A stretch of DNA of 64,000 nt from Lepisosteus oculatus. Lineage: Eukaryota > Chordata > Actinopteri > Semionotiformes > Lepisosteidae. Positions 23,584 to 37,543 of the stretch are shown here, one piece after another. Numbering within the stretch: the first letter of the stretch is position 1; each line of letters begins with the position of its first letter. The notes under the pieces are model-generated. The model was given only the letters and a program-made list of their open reading frames with translations. It ran no database searches and was not told the DNA's origin. The stretch is taken from contig NC_090723.1 of the NCBI RefSeq assembly GCF_040954835.1, forward strand, positions 3,606,001 to 3,670,000, in the 5' to 3' direction. A program made the position numbers and the translations under genes.

Positions 23584-26500
23584 ATGAACACGATACTGAA
23601 ATGCCTCTTGACTGTGTTTGTGTTCGCTTCGGTGGTCGCCAATATAGTCTTCATCATTTTGCACACGCCCAGGACACCCAAATGCGCTCCGGAATTCCAG
23701 GACGCGCTGAAAGGCAAGAAACACGATGACAAAGGCCTGGTGTTCGCGGATCTGACCAGCGAAGAGTACACGCAAGTCCGCGATTACATGTGGAGCGTGT
23801 CCGCCCTGAACATCTCCCGATCTGTATTTGCGCAGCCCTCCGAAAACGTCCTCTTCCTGATCGAGCTGCACCTGCCCCCGAAGAGCGAGGTGCTGCGCTA
23901 CCTTGACAAGGGCGGCCCGAGGCCCAGGAGGGAGGCCAAGGCCGTGGTGTTCTCCGGGTCAAAGCAAAGCATCTCGGAGTACATCGTGTGGCCGTTACCG
24001 AACCCAGACCATCACCAAGACGTCACACTGAAGACATACAACCAAGAATTGCATATAAACGCCCGCACTGTGACTATCGGCGAATATGTCGCCCTTTTTA
24101 AATTCGTCCACAAAGAGGTGTTCGGAAAGGTGAAGACCATCCTGGAGGAGAGTTTCGGTTACAGCGAGAGCAACACTCTGAACCCATTTGAGGGCATGCC
24201 CCGGGGTATCCAGTCGGGGGACCGGCAGACCTGGTTCTCCTTTTTCCGCGACAGGAGTGGCTTTTACATCCACCCCGTCGGGTTTGAAGTCCTGATTAAC
24301 CACAGGGACACCAAAAGCTCCATGTGGAAGGTGGAAAAGGCGTTGTACAACGGGGAATACTTTGCCAGCCTAGAGGAGCTGAACGAAAAATACGCGGCCG
24401 GTAAAGTCAAGAAAATCCGTTACAAAGAGAGCCGTGACTACGGTTCTCTGAAACCGAGGCACAAGCCCACGGGATTCGGTCCTCTACAGTACGACGTTCA
24501 AGGCAAACGCTACAGCGTCAGGAACAACCAGGTGCTGTATTTAGACTGGAGCTTCGCCTTCGGCCTCAGCTCCCTGACCGGCATGCGGGTTTTCGACATC
24601 CGCTTCAAAGGGGAGCGGATCGCTTACGAGCTCAGTGTCCAGGAGGCGATGTCGGTATACGGTTCGGTCACCCCGGGGATGATGCTCACCAAGTTCATCG
24701 ACTCCAGCATCGGGATAGGGCGGTTCGCACACGAGCTGGTGCGCGGCGTCGACTGTCCCTATACGGCCACCTTCGTGGACACCTACCGCTACATCGACAC
24801 CAACTTCACCCAGAGGTTCAGGAACTCCATCTGCATCTTCGAGCACAACACCGGTCGCCCGCTCCGAAGGCACTTCTCCGACTTCTTTTCCAACAGTTAC
24901 GGGGGGCTGGCAAATAACGTCTTGGTTTTCAGGACCATCACGGCCATTGGCAACTACGACTACATGTGGGACTTCATGTTTTACCAGAGCGGGTCCGTGG
25001 AGGCCAAAGTGCACGCCACGGGTTACATCTCTTCCTCGTACAAGACTGAGGACAACCTCCGGTACGGGCATCAGGTGGCAGAGAACACACTGGGCAACAT
25101 CCACACGCACTTCATCAACTTCAAGGTAGACCTGGATGTGTTGGGTACGTGCCTGTATCTCTCCTTTCTTAATTCTGTGGCCTTGGTTGGCGTTGAGCCT
25201 GGCTGGCTGTTAGCTGATATGGTTAAGGCGCATCGACAGCCGTCTGATAAATTTGTTTGACTAGAACTGATAATCTGTGGTCCTGTTATAGTTTCTGTGT
25301 AACTATAGATAGAGGCAGCTAGTCCTGTACTGTTTTACCGCTTCGTGCGAAATAAGGAATTTCATTCAATTTAATTAATACTTCGTAATTTAATTTCAAT
25401 CATCGTGCAGGGTTTAATAGTCCACCCACTTTGGTTTCTGAAATTGGCATTTATCTTAAGTAGATCATATTTGAACGAGAAACACAATTTTATTTTGTCA
25501 TCTTAAAACACCAACGAGCAAGATCCGGGTTTAGGGTGAACTTTTTCGTGCTGAGCAACACCTCAAATAACTCTCCGGCTCAGGATCCTAACTTTGGGAT
25601 ATGAAGACATTTCAAGTTAATGCTGCACAGAGGGACAGTCTGATAAAACGTACCAACAGACCAGTCCTGAAAAAAGCAGCTGACGTGAGAGGTGTTTCTC
25701 CAATGGAAATGTCTTTTTATCCCAATCTGTCTTTTTCAAAAGATGTCTCGGCGGTGGGGAAACGGCAGGTCTAGCCGCGGGGATGCCCCTGTAAAGTTTC
25801 GGGGTCCCATCCGGAGCGGTTCCCGAGTTCCGTGTTCGCTCGGCGCAGCGCGGATCTAGGAACCCCAGGGTTCAGATACAGCCAACAGAAACTGCAGCCA
25901 AGGAAAGCGGCCGCTACTTCCACTCTGTTCAGTTGTGCAAAAATAATAAAACTGAACGCCTAACATCACGATACGGTATTTTTAAGGGAAATAATATAAA
26001 TCCCTTCATTATTTGGTGAATTACGTTGCCGTTTATTCTTAGCATTAACTTGGTGCCTTTTGTGCATCTTGAACTACAGTTCTGAATTGTTACTATTAGT
26101 CCTTGCTGCCTGGCCGACTGCTCTAATGCTGCGCTTTTCATTCGCTTATTTTAAAGGCAGAAAGAATATGTTCTTGACCAAAGACATGGAGTTTGTCAAC
26201 GTTTCTCTGCCCTGGATCCCCGGAGAGTACGCGCAGATCCCCAGGCTGGTGGAGAGGCAGCTCAAGACCGAAGGGGAGGCGGCGCTGCGCTACGACACCA
26301 AGACGGCCCGGTACCTGCACATCGCCAGCAACCTCACCAACAGGTGGGGGCACCCGCGCTCCTACCGGCTGCAGGTGGCCAGCTTCACCGGGGACCACCT
26401 GCCCGAGGCCGTGCCGGAGGAGAGAGCCATGTCCTGGGCCCGGTGAGTTGCTCCCCGGGGCAAGCGTGCGTCACAACGAAGGCGACGAGACAGCGAAAAC

Positions 26501-28645
26501 AGCGTTTTTATTACGTCAGGAAGGGGGGTCTGTGCAGTTTTCCTACAGCCATGACCCAACAGCACCTAGGCTTACGTCATGCTTTCTTCAAATTGAAATT
26601 TCACATTTAAAGCTTATTGGCGTGACCGGTTAATTACAATGTTGCCAAAGCTGAGACAACTAACACAACATTTACATTTACAGTGAAAACATATTTTAGG
26701 ACATTTACATACATCACATAAGAGATAGATAGATAAGACTTTATAGATCCGAAGGGAAATTGTATTGTTTTTTAATTGGTAAAAATTGGTAATAAGGTAT
26801 TATTATGAGACAGGCTCACTGTTCCTCGGGCTGGGACAAGATAATCACCTACTGGGGTGCAGCTCTATTGAGTTTCTTTCCAGTAGGACATTCAGATTCT
26901 GGCAGGTGTGGGAATTCTGGGGTTAGATTTGTTAATTAGACAAGCATCTAATTTTCTTCTCTCCGAGCCTTTCAACCGGAAGCGGACGTACACACTAACT
27001 CAACAATACACACTCGGTACAGGGCATGTGAAACAGAACGTTTAACTACATTAAACAGAACATTCACGCAAACACATATTTACTGCCTTCCTGCAATGTG
27101 AGCTCTATCTGGTTCACCACAATATACTAAGCTCCCTGGTATTTAAAATACATTATTTTTACTCGTATTAGTTAATGTCTTAATGTCTTAATTTTAAAGG
27201 AACAATTCTTAAAAGCAAGGATTAATTATTAATATTGAAGCTCCTTCCCTTTTAACAACTATCTCAATTATGTCTAAACATTTTTTGTGATTCTCTTTTG
27301 TGAATCAGGATGGGTTTTATATATAAGAGATGGAATGGAAATTTGGACAGGTGTTTTGGGGGCAAAGTCCGGTAACCCATCCTTAAAATACTGTGAACAT
27401 GCTAGCTACTGATATACAATGCTATCTACTGGCTACCGGCTGCCACAGCACAATGAAAAAGTTTTTATTGAAGTTCAGCTGTACTGCAGCACAAGGTCAC
27501 AAGAGGCACGTCTGAGTAACTTTCGTCAGTGATTGTCTGACTTTGAAATAATTCAAAAGCATGATTCTGCAACTTGAAAACAGCAGTGGTGTCAGGGTGG
27601 CGTCTTTCTTTTCCAACTTGGAATAAATATATTTTCCTTTTGTTTTAATGGCATCCAGGTACAAAGTGGCAATCACCAAGTACAAAGATGAGGAACAGAC
27701 CAGTAGCAGTCTGTATAACCAAAACAACATCTGGTCCCCAGCGGTCGACTTCAGTCAATTTATCGAAGACAACGAAAACATCGAAAGTGAGGTGTGTGCT
27801 GACATGCTAGTGCAGGTTTTCTGCACCCAGTGAAAGTATCTGGGCTAACGGCAGGCTGCACCTGTGGCTACAATCTCAGCAGCAGTGCACAGCTGGCCAT
27901 GAGGTGCTGGGAGCAGGCCAGGTACAGCCGGCCAGAGGAATGGTGGTTCACCTGACACAACTGACCTCTGACCCTTGACCCCAGACAGGCCCCTAAGACC
28001 CTGAGCATGCACACTTTGCAGGTCCCGCGGGCAAGAAAGACGAACTGGTGTTACTAAATTAGGAAGAACGAGAGAGAGATGACGACTGATCACCTTGAAT
28101 TAAAAAATATCAGTACATTCACTTGTGTTGTAGCTGGCATCCTGAAATCTCCAACTTTACAAAACCGCAAAAATGTGTTCCAGAAAATTGAAAATTGATT
28201 AAAAAGCAGATTAATTGAAGTTTTTTTGAGTGATAAATAAACATCCCTGGAGCATCTAGGGTTTTGAATCCCTGATATTCTCTTTCCGATGCAGGGAAAT
28301 GGTAGGCTTTGAATGTAGAACAAGGATTGTGTAACAGCTTTTGTTTTATCCTTTAAGGACCTGGTTGCCTGGGTAACCACTGGGTTCCTCCACATCCCTC
28401 ATGCTGAAGACATCCCCAACACCGTTGCCGTGGGCAACGGCGGCGGAGTGATTCTGAGGCCCCACAACTACTTTGATGAGGATCCCTCAATGAACTCCCC
28501 AGACTCTGTGTACATCCACCCCTCCGAGCCAGCAGACAGCTGCACAAACAACAGGTTCGCCTGTCTGGCCAAGGAAGTCTGCGCCCCAAGTCTCCCCACC
28601 TTCACCTATAATGGCTTCGAGGGGGTCATGAAATTCGAGGAGTGA
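23584..28645 (+). CDS. aoc2/aoc3: Membrane copper amine oxidase (AOC2/AOC3 type)
   Basis: Primary amine oxidases oxidise amines to aldehyde, ammonia and hydrogen peroxide using copper and a topaquinone made from a tyrosine; AOC3 (VAP-1) is a type II surface ectoenzyme. Four coding exons, 23584-25144, 26157-26442, 27659-27791 and 28358-28645, give 755 residues (human AOC2/3: 756/763). An N-terminal membrane anchor is at about residues 5-26. Catalytic features: FID with base Asp373, the cofactor motif NYDY with Tyr458, copper ligands His507 and His509 (HTH), and FLHIPHAEDIPNT with the third ligand, probably His672. Spacings of 85 and 49 residues equal those of human AOC3 (386, 471, 520). RGVDCPY and FDEDPS are also conserved. 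The large first exon is GC-rich. Only one gene stands where mammals have AOC2 and AOC3, so it is best seen as a co-ortholog of both. Confidence 0.93.
26722..26766. repeat. GATA-rich LINE/SINE tail-like fragment
   Basis: AGATAGATAGATAAGACTTT followed by ATAGATCCGAAGGGAAATT resembles the ACTTTATTGATCCCAAGGGAAATT end common to several fish retroposons. It is too short to assign to a family. It lies in the amine oxidase intron. Confidence 0.35.
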
Positions 28646-28799
28646 AACATGCCAAACTGAAGGTCAGCGCAGCCCAATCCAAGATTAAAATAGGAAATTT
28701 TAAAAACCTGTCTCAAGATTTCTGAAACCGACTAAAGTAAATTACAGATGAAAAATGTATCATTTTTAATTATTCAATATCTAATTCCCAATTCATCAG

Positions 28800-28878
28800 C
28801 GCACACCACAAATTTCCAGGGTCATCTGGCGTACCACCTGGGGGCGCTCCGCGTACCGCAGTTTGAGAACCACTGGTC
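28800..28878 (-). repeat. hAT-like terminal fragment
   Basis: AGTTTGAGAACCACTG at 28860-28875 is the reverse complement of CAGTGGTTCTCAAACT, a terminal inverted repeat shared by many hAT-family DNA transposons. The adjoining GGTACGCGGAGCGCC-like sequence (reverse strand) is also common in such elements. No partner terminus or transposase is visible. Confidence 0.45.
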
Positions 28879-31199
28879 TATACTGCAAAACCAGAAGGGT
28901 TGTGGGGCTTGAGAGGGGGCAGTGTTGACTGTGAGCGGTGAGCAACGTAAGGTCAATGTGAGGCCACTCGCTCAATAGTCTGGCCCAGGTAGTGGCTACT
29001 TTTTGACTTAACCTAGACTGAGCTGACTGTTCCCTTAACCAAATCAATCATTTTCCCTCCACTCCTGGAGAGGTGATGGTTTAATGGTCCATTAGCAGTG
29101 GTAGACTGAGGCCCTCGAGGACTGTAACTCTGTATCACTGAACCCAGAGGGCTGTTGACCCAGGTGGAGTTTCCAGGCCAGATGCTCTGGGTTTTTCAGC
29201 ATTCCTTCAAGATGGCTCAAACAGCCTCCTCACAGCCTTGTTACCTCTCTTAGGTACAGTGGACTGGAGCTGGACCACCGTGGCCCTGGGGAGCCACAAT
29301 CCAGCAGGTCCTTACTTAAAAGGTTGGGATCATGTGTGAGTTTTGCTCAGTTCAGTACATTAACGTATTCATTTAGGTCAGGACTGACCAACTGCAGGCC
29401 CCGAGAGCTATAGTGTATTGGAAGTTTTATTTCCGATTAAAGTATCTACAGTAAATTGCTAGACTGATCACCTACTTCAGTGGTCAAAATAATATCGTTC
29501 CAAGAGTTAAGGAACTGAAAATTGAAGAGTGATCCATAAACTGTACTGGACTGTGGCTGTCTGGGACAAAGTGTGACCACTCTGGCACTAGACCATAAAC
29601 CTCACTTTCCATGCAGCCGCTGGTTATGACAGTGGGTTTTGTTTAGCTCTTGACTGTTGTAATTGAACCCCAAATTTACAATTATGATTTTTTGATTGTT
29701 TTCAGTTCTGTAATGGTCAGAGGTTTTATTTTCCCTAACAAAACTCAGAAATAACAGAAACATCTTTTTCAAATCAGAAAACAAATATCCATGTTTGTTA
29801 TCTAATTAACCAATTTATCAGTTTGGGGTTCAATTAAACAATTAAAAGTGCAGCTGGATTGAAACCCAGCAGATGCTGGGGTAACCAGAACTGGGAAAGG
29901 CTGGGTCTTGCCACAGTGAATACAAAGAAACAGAGTGGGAAATGTTTGATTCTGTGGGATTTAAAAGATGCCTACTCTTTTAAGTTGTGTAGATGTTTTA
30001 AGATGAGTTTATATGTGACTTCTAAACATGCAAAAACATCTTGGTACATAGAACAGTACAGCGTTTCTTTGTTTATTGAACACATGACTTTTTATTTGAA
30101 AACAAAACCTTCATTTATTTGAAAACATATTCTAATCATTATTATCCAATAAACAGTTTCTTTAAAAACAACATGGCAATAAGTAACTCTAAGGTGACTG
30201 ATGTTACATATGCCAACAGCTCAAGGTAACAAAGTCTCAGGATGCTGCAGGATATTTAGTTTTATAAACAGATTTTAATTTAGATGAAGATAAAATATTA
30301 AACTGACTGTTTCTAATGGTCATCTGCAGCTTTGTTCTTACTGTTCTGCTGGTAGTGTAATGTCAGTCACAATCAGTTTACCTAATTATAAAAGCACACT
30401 GGGCTGCATCTGGGACCTTCTATTAAAGAGCTTTAAAATATGTGTAGCAACTGAGCCTTTCTCTAAATATATATATATTCAATTGTAGTCTGCTGCTCAC
30501 AGATTTTCCAGGAATTAGTTTGTCTTGCAGGACAATCTCATTTATAAATGCACTGGATATTGTGATCTTTTAGAAAAAAAATGAAGAAAATCTCTTTATT
30601 TTTCAATAAAAGTTAGAGCGATTTGTGAGAGGGTGTTTTTCCCTGATTGGCCCTCATCTGGGTTGAAGACTCTGTTTTCTTGCAGTGTTTATAAAAGCGT
30701 TGCGGATGGAATGGTGAAGTGTTATGAATGAGTGGGCTCTGGGCTTTGTACACAATGTCAGGGAATGGCATGTCCAGAGAGTGATGTATTGCTTCACTTA
30801 AAATATATGGGACTGCTTTCTCCCGAGATGTGATGTACAGAAATAGCTTTGGCAGAGCTCCTATACAAACAGTACAAATATTTCCTGCTGAACGTATTAA
30901 AGCCATCATCAGAATTATGGATTATGAATTTATGAAACAGAATAATGACTCTTTTAATCGAGAAAACTCCAATTACTTGGGTTATACCCACCCAATTTTG
31001 GAATAGCCGTTTGTGTGTTTTTCACACCTTGGCTTGAGAATGAACTCTGTGACAGCACATAGGAAAGAGTGAGGAAGTGTGAGCAGACTCCTCAGACCTG
31101 CCTTTGAGATCACCCCCATTTCGGCACTGACAAACTAATTATCTGTATTAAGAGAACAGTGGCCTTGGAAGACATCTCACATACAAAGCAGCCATCACA

Positions 31200-31385
31200 T
31201 GTATATGAAATATCTGGTGGCATTGTGGCACAGTGGTTAGCATTGGTGTCTTGTGACACTGGGATCCTGGGTTCAGCTCATGTGGTGCTATCTGGGCGGA
31301 GTTTGCATGTTCTCCCCAGATTTCCTCCGGATGCTCTAGTTTCCCCACATGGTCCAAAAACATGCTGATCGGTTAATAGGCTTCT
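31200..31385 (+). repeat. tRNA-headed, L2-tailed SINE, 5' part
   Basis: It starts with TGGCACAGTGGTTAGC (a pol III A-box-like word) and GGGTTCAGCTC (B-box-like), then GGAGTTTGCATGTTCTCCCC, TTTCCTCCGG and CCAAAAACATGCTG. This is a SINE head, not a functional tRNA gene. Confidence 0.75.
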
Positions 31386-31774
31386 ATGAAAAGACGTTTC
31401 ATTGCCAGCAAACATCTGCCTTCAGTCATGCACATATTTACTGACTGCTCCATAAACAGTCCCAGCCCTTGGAACTCGTGATTCGTAAGACACAGAAAGA
31501 TTTGTGATTTCATGGGCTCTTGGTTCTATAAACCACGCTCCGGTCGACATGACTGTTCTTGCTTGATGAAGTCCCGTGGCGTGCTCTTCCAGACAGCTCT
31601 CCAGTGCTTTCCAGAGTTCAGCCATGATGGAGCACTTTTCATGTCTTGTTTGCATGTGTAACCCATGGACTCCGGGTGGAACTGTTCATTCAGACCTACT
31701 GCTAAAACAGCTAATCACAAGTGCCATGTGGGAATGTGTAAATAATAAAGCATTTAAGTAGCTCTAAAGTTCCA

Positions 31775-32025
31775 TTACTTTCTCTATCCATCCATTTTCT
31801 AACCACTTCCAAATCAGAGTCTTGGGGAGGAACAGGTAGAAGGCCGGTTATGCCCCGAACGGGTCACCAGTCCAGCACAAGACTCACACAGAGCCAGACA
31901 CACACACCAGAGCCAGTTTTACCACGAACCAATTAAGGAAACCAGAACATGGAGGAAACCCACACAAACTCCACACAGATAGCTCATCATGGTCCAGGAC
32001 TGAATCCTGCTGTTAGCCTGGCTTT
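31775..32025 (-). repeat. L2-tailed SINE copy
   Basis: In reverse orientation from the tail TCTATCCATCCATTTTCTAA through CACACACACCAGAGCC and GGAAACCCACACAAACTCCA to GGACTGAATCCTGC near the head. Confidence 0.75.
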
Positions 32026-32449
32026 TCTCTATTCATGTGCAAAATAGATCAAACTGCGCACCAAGCAGCTGATGAATGCATTGATACACATAAACGTATC
32101 TACACACAGGGGTATAGATGTACTGTTAGTATATAGGGTGCTTATATAGCTAGTTCAGTGTGGAGCAAAGTGCTATATCAGCTCAACGTGATCTACTTTG
32201 GCAACCCAGATGGCTTTTGCTTGCCCTCCAGCTGTGGAGCTCACTGGAATGTGTGCAGGAACTAAATGTTGCTGCTCTAGGGTGCCCTGTATCAGAAACC
32301 AGCTGCGAGGACAAGCTGGCTAGCATTACGAGCCACCAGTGCACATCCGTATACTGTGAAAGTAACTTTTACTCATACTGGTTTGAATAGATCAATCACT
32401 GACAATAGTCAACGACAAATCCCACGGGTTATTACAGAAATTGTTATAT

Positions 32450-32665
32450 AATCCCCTTCGCCTTAGGATCCGCAGTTAAGAACTGGCTTCATCGCTCAGT
32501 TCTCCTCCCCACTGAGGGCTGACGTGTGGGGAGAGTACTGGAGCACATCATCCAGGTGGTGCTACACATCATTGGTGGAGGTGGAGAGGAGCTTGCCTGT
32601 AAAGCACTTTGAGTGGAGTGTCTAAAAATGGGCTATATAAGTGTAAAGAATTATTAATTATTATA
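32450..32665 (+). repeat. 5S-type SINE, 3' tail
   Basis: In forward orientation the tail reads CCTGTAAAGCACTTTGAGTG, then GGGCTATATAAGTGTAAAG and an ATTATT-rich end. The same words appear reversed at 57300-57350 (ATAGAGCTTTTCTGGAC and CACTCAAAGTGCTTTACAGG), so both copies belong to one family. Confidence 0.6.
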
Positions 32666-35600
32666 ACTAATGACATGAGGCAGCCCCTGGTTATATGTCG
32701 AAAGGGTGAGTATTTCTGATTTGGTTGCGTAATATTTCCTTTGCAGTCCTGAGCTCGGCTAATCAAGTCACCAGAAAGCTGTGCCCTCTTTATCTGGCAG
32801 TCGGCAAGCACGCGGCGATCATGTCCTGAGCACTCTGCTGCTCAGTGCCGGAAACAGCCCAGGCTGCCGTAAAAACCTGCAATCACTCTGCACTCGAACA
32901 CATTTACCAATCACTCTCAGAGGCGTCTGGTCTCAACGCAAAAAAAAAAGAACCCTCCTTCTTCAAAAACGAAATTGCAACACGGAGATAAGGAGCAATA
33001 AATGATTTTTCCATACAGCTGATGCTGGAAGAACATGAATACTCACCGAGTTTTGAAAGCAGGCTGCTCTCCTGATGTGAATTCCAGTTGTTTCCCAGTG
33101 GTTTACAATATGAGGCCCCAGCAGGAAGAAGTGAGCTCTAGCTTATTGCGGAGACCTCCGTGGAAGACAGTCACTCCAAATCATGCCTTTCAGCCGAGTC
33201 TTTTCATTGGCGCCCTTTCAAATCTCTAATAATCAAACATTAATCAGCTCAGGGGGGAGAACACTCAGTCTGAACTTTCATTTCCGTAATTAGTGTTAAG
33301 TATTGGGTAGGACAGGGGATTGGGCGCTTTTGTGCAGCCTAACTCCATTTTACACAATACATTCAATATAACCAGTCTTGTCTAAGCCAATGACCGTAGG
33401 TTACTTACCTTGAACAAAGAGTGAGGCCAAATTAGCACAATTGATCAAACTACTGTGTACACATGTTTGGAGTCTCTGTGACTGAACTGTCTCTTACTGA
33501 CACAATCTGCACTGATTCAGTACTGTGTTCCACCACAAAGCAATGTGGCGCAAGAGCCACTGTATGTCATTCCTGTGTTTTAACATGCCTTAAACGAAGG
33601 TTTTTCCTTGTATGGGAAAACTTTCCCACTAAGGGCCTGCACAGCGTTTGCACCACAGCACGTCCCACCCAGGCTGCTGGCAGTCTCTCCAGCCAGCCTG
33701 CAGCTTGTGGTGTTCTGACAGGAGCTGTGCTCTCCGCTGGACAGCATGTTCCCCACTCCAAGCCCCCCCAGCCCCTCCCACCACCTTGTCGGGGATCAGA
33801 GAACGCCAGAGACACAACAACAGACAAACAGGCAGGTTAATGTGTAACAGGTGTACCCTGTAAAGGAATTAATCAGTATTGGCCTTGAGCATACTGAAAA
33901 ACAAAAAAAGTAAAGAATTACACAAAAAAGAAAAAAAAACATCTGGATTGCTGCCAAATTTTCAGAGCATTTCAGTCCCTCGTCCCCCCAACTAGATAAC
34001 ACAATCTCCCAACAGTTTGTCTGTTATTTGCTTCTGTCGCAGTACAAGTATTTGTAGCTTTGTGCTCCTCAATACCAGCCCTAAAGCTCCAACACAGGGA
34101 AACAATACAACCTCCCCCCTTGTCCACTTCCTCTCTCACGCACATACTCAAGCGCTCACAAGTGTGGTGGTGAAAAGGCAGGCGAGCTGATGTGGGTTTG
34201 AGCAGCACATAACGCCAATTCTATTTTGCACCCAAAAATAAAACCTGAAAGACAATTGCTTGCCAAGACAAGGAAAGAAATTCTGAAATTCTCTTTAAGA
34301 TGCTTAATGTCCAAATGTGCTTGTCCTAACATATATACTGTACATACACCATACAGCATCTTAACACTATACACTTAAGCACCACATATTGAAGATGTCA
34401 GATTTAAAAAGCAGAGGGACACATGGGACCAGTTTAAACTGAATCTCCAGAAAATCATTAGGCTCCATGGATGTTAAAATATTTATTGTTTCTCCCTCTC
34501 AGATTTCAAAAGGAAATCAGGGCCAAATATTACCACGTGTCGGAGTTAGCTTCTTTTACGTTCTTCAGCCAAAAATCACGAAAAAGTCACGAAAAAAAAA
34601 ATGAAAGCATGCAGAGAGTAAACAGAAATTTCAGCTCGCAAAGATAACAGTTGCTGGACAAGTCAGATGCAAGAAAACAAGTCTGTCCATGAACTGTTTG
34701 TGTGTGTGACCTCTGCATGTTTCTGCTGTCGGGTCCTCGACTCTTCCCAAGACCTTGGGAGGGCTGTTATCTTTGTTTTGAGGCATCTCCACCCTAAGGT
34801 CCACTCTTAGTGCACTCTTGGGTGCACGAGGGGGTCACTGTGCTGGGATGAGCTGATTCAGCTAATGGAGAATCTGTTCTCCCAGAAGTTACAGGGGGTA
34901 AGACCTTTATAAGAATATAGACAGAAACTCTAGTTAAATGTGGTTTTGACATTCACATAATGAAGGCAACATAAAAACAAAATGGAACAGGCACAAACCC
35001 AAAATGATCACGTATTTGATATTTGTATGCTTGCCATATGAATCAGGAATATTTAAAAAAAATGTATCCATGAGTTTTTCATGCATTTGCACCCTCCATT
35101 TACATTGCTAGTACAGATTTTGCATAAGTCCACCATGCTTTTCCTATAGTTTCTCTGCGCCGGACTATGTGTTACTGTTCTTATCATTCTATGCCACAAT
35201 AAACTCTTACCTGGTTAGACTGTTGAACAGTTGGTGATTGCACCGTTTCAGAGAAGTGCACATTTCAATAGGGCAGAGACATGAACAGTGCCAGCGCAGT
35301 GACTTCTCACGCCAGCTGTGAAACAAAGCAAGTAGAACTCATTCATCTGCCCTGTACACAGGCATGCAGGCTTTGTGACTGAGCTGCTAGGGTCTTTTCT
35401 GCAGTTGTTCTGCACTTCTTCAGTGTTCTGTTTTATAAACAAGGCTCACAATGTACTACCCTGAGAGTGAACTGAGAGCTATGATCTCACTATAAGTAAA
35501 TGTTGTTACCATGCACAGTACCGGATTTCCCATGAGGCACTGTCAGGCCTACAACATTTTTAGGGCCTACGAAGGAGGGAAACACTAGTGAGTAACGTAA

Positions 35601-37537
35601 AACGAGCTGAAACAACTTGCGATCAGCTCTAGGTGCTCCAAATCAAGAATCATACACTGTCTAGCGGCTGTTCTAGAAATTAGACGTATCGAAGTGATGG
35701 TCGCCCAACTCACTCCATCAATCATGTGGCTTAGCATTAGAATAAATTTAAATTGCATCATGTCAATCGACGTAATTCAACTGGGGTTTACCCCTCTTTA
35801 TGCACAATTCGGAGTGAAAGTGCCTAGGACCTATGAGCACCAAAATCAGGCCCTGACCATGCAAAATGTAAAATAAGAATATTACACTGTTACAATGGTT
35901 TCACATTAGCAGTGCTTAGTTCCATGTTGTTTTCACATGCCTTTGCTGTATTGGCCTAGCTTGAAGTATAAGAATGCCATGAGGTACCTTAATGGAGTAA
36001 AGAAAACAATAAGGAGTATTTACTATTGTGTGGCACGGTTTATTATTGCGATTATACAGTGAAGCTAAAACAAAGCAGGTTGACCCCCTTTAAATTATGT
36101 AACAGAAAAGTTCTGACTCTTCTGAATTTATTCCACAGAGGATATTTGTTCTGAGCACAAAACACAAAGCTGCCACACATTACAGTGCTGGCCAGAAGTC
36201 ACCCCATTAGTAAGGCAAAGTGTTAAAAGCAAACCTTCCACCGCAGATGAAGAGAGACATTATGAAGAGGCATAGCTGCTCATATACCTGCATCACCGAG
36301 TGTCATGTTAACGTTTCAGATAATAAACTAGGAAAAGAATATGATACAATTATGGAAGCCTGTCTTACTGATCTACTCTTTAAAAAAACACAGTACATGC
36401 ACTTATGCCAAGACGAAACGAGACAGTGTTTTATTGACATTTGATGGACTCTATTAAAAAGGGACCTCATTTTTATGTTAAAGGGATTCATTTTACCAGG
36501 ACCTGAAAACCACAAATCTGAAGTAAAGGAGCTCCAGGCTGTAGCTGAACTGTACAACGGTGAAATGCTGTACATGTGTTTTGCCATTGGTTTTACTTTG
36601 CACATTTACTGAATTATGCTTTAGTACCTTGGACTACCACACCTACCTGTGATTTTCTCTGATTCCAGGACACAGCGCGCAGTGGTATATTCCAACTGTT
36701 TTACCAGATTAAATGGCTTGTCACTCAAAGGCTCAATTCACAATCCCCCTGACAGAAATGTACAGTGATCACGGGAGAAACCATCATGATCTGCTCTGAT
36801 TACATAACAGCTGATTGTTTTAACACATTGGGAGGGAGTAAAAGTTCAGTGCCTGCAGATGAACCTTTACCCTGTTGTTTGCAAGCATCAGGAAAATGCA
36901 GTTGCTCAAATCAACATGCCACCTTTCAATTCATGGAGCAATCCTACTCCTCACAGAGATTAGAGGTCATCAAGTATTACAGAGCTACAAGCTTTCAGAG
37001 TGCCTGGTTTACTTGGTAGCATTTTGTGTTTTCTCAGGTTTGAATCAATAAAATGATGCGTTACCCAACACTAAAGATACAAATAGTTGATCCCTCTATA
37101 ATTCACCAACACGAATCTAGTAACATGAACTGTGGAATCTGGAACAATTCCAAAACGTTCCTCAAAAAAAAGAAACATTTCTAAGTATACGATTTATGTA
37201 ATGTCCTGAAAAATGGTCTTCCCAGACTGATCTGGCTCAAAATACACATAAACAAAGTACACCACCAAGCTAGACAAATGCTGTTTCCATTCATCGGCAC
37301 AATGGTGACTGGCACTGCACATGATCCACAGCACCTGGGAAAACAGTGATGTGTACTTGTTTCTGAAAAAAAAAAGAACTTTAAGATTTCTTCTACTTCA
37401 TTTTAATTCACATACTGTACTTCAGCAGTTTAATATTTTACATTCTAATCTTTGATCATCTAGGCTCCTAACTATTTACAAATGTTCATCCGAAGGCATC
37501 TCCTGGACAATTACAGCATGACCATCTCTGCCTGGTC

Positions 37538-37543
37538 TTTATT
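37538..37543 (-). promoter_or_regulatory. Polyadenylation signal of G6PC copy C
   Basis: TTTATT on the plus strand is AATAAA on the gene strand, about 190 bp past the stop codon. Confidence 0.4.

Larger units (their letters stand above)
28880..37500. other. Intergenic, amine oxidase to G6PC copy C
   Basis: About 8.6 kb, the longest gene-free stretch. It holds two L2-tailed SINE copies (31200, 31775), a 5S-type SINE tail (32450) and a TA run near 30468. The remaining sequence gives only short open frames without recognisable domains, and I see no exon chain on either strand. Confidence 0.5.

Noticed and set aside
24541-25110. 189-residue antisense open frame in the amine oxidase first exon
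   Set aside because: It is the GC-rich complement of a strongly supported exon and has no domain.
31205-31275. Possible tRNA gene from A-box and B-box words (also at 61590 and 41940)
   Set aside because: No cloverleaf can be formed, and each is continuous with the SINE body and L2-type tail.
33463-33840. 125-residue open frame in the amine oxidase to G6PC gap
   Set aside because: No recognisable domain, signal peptide or splice partner. The length is within chance expectation.
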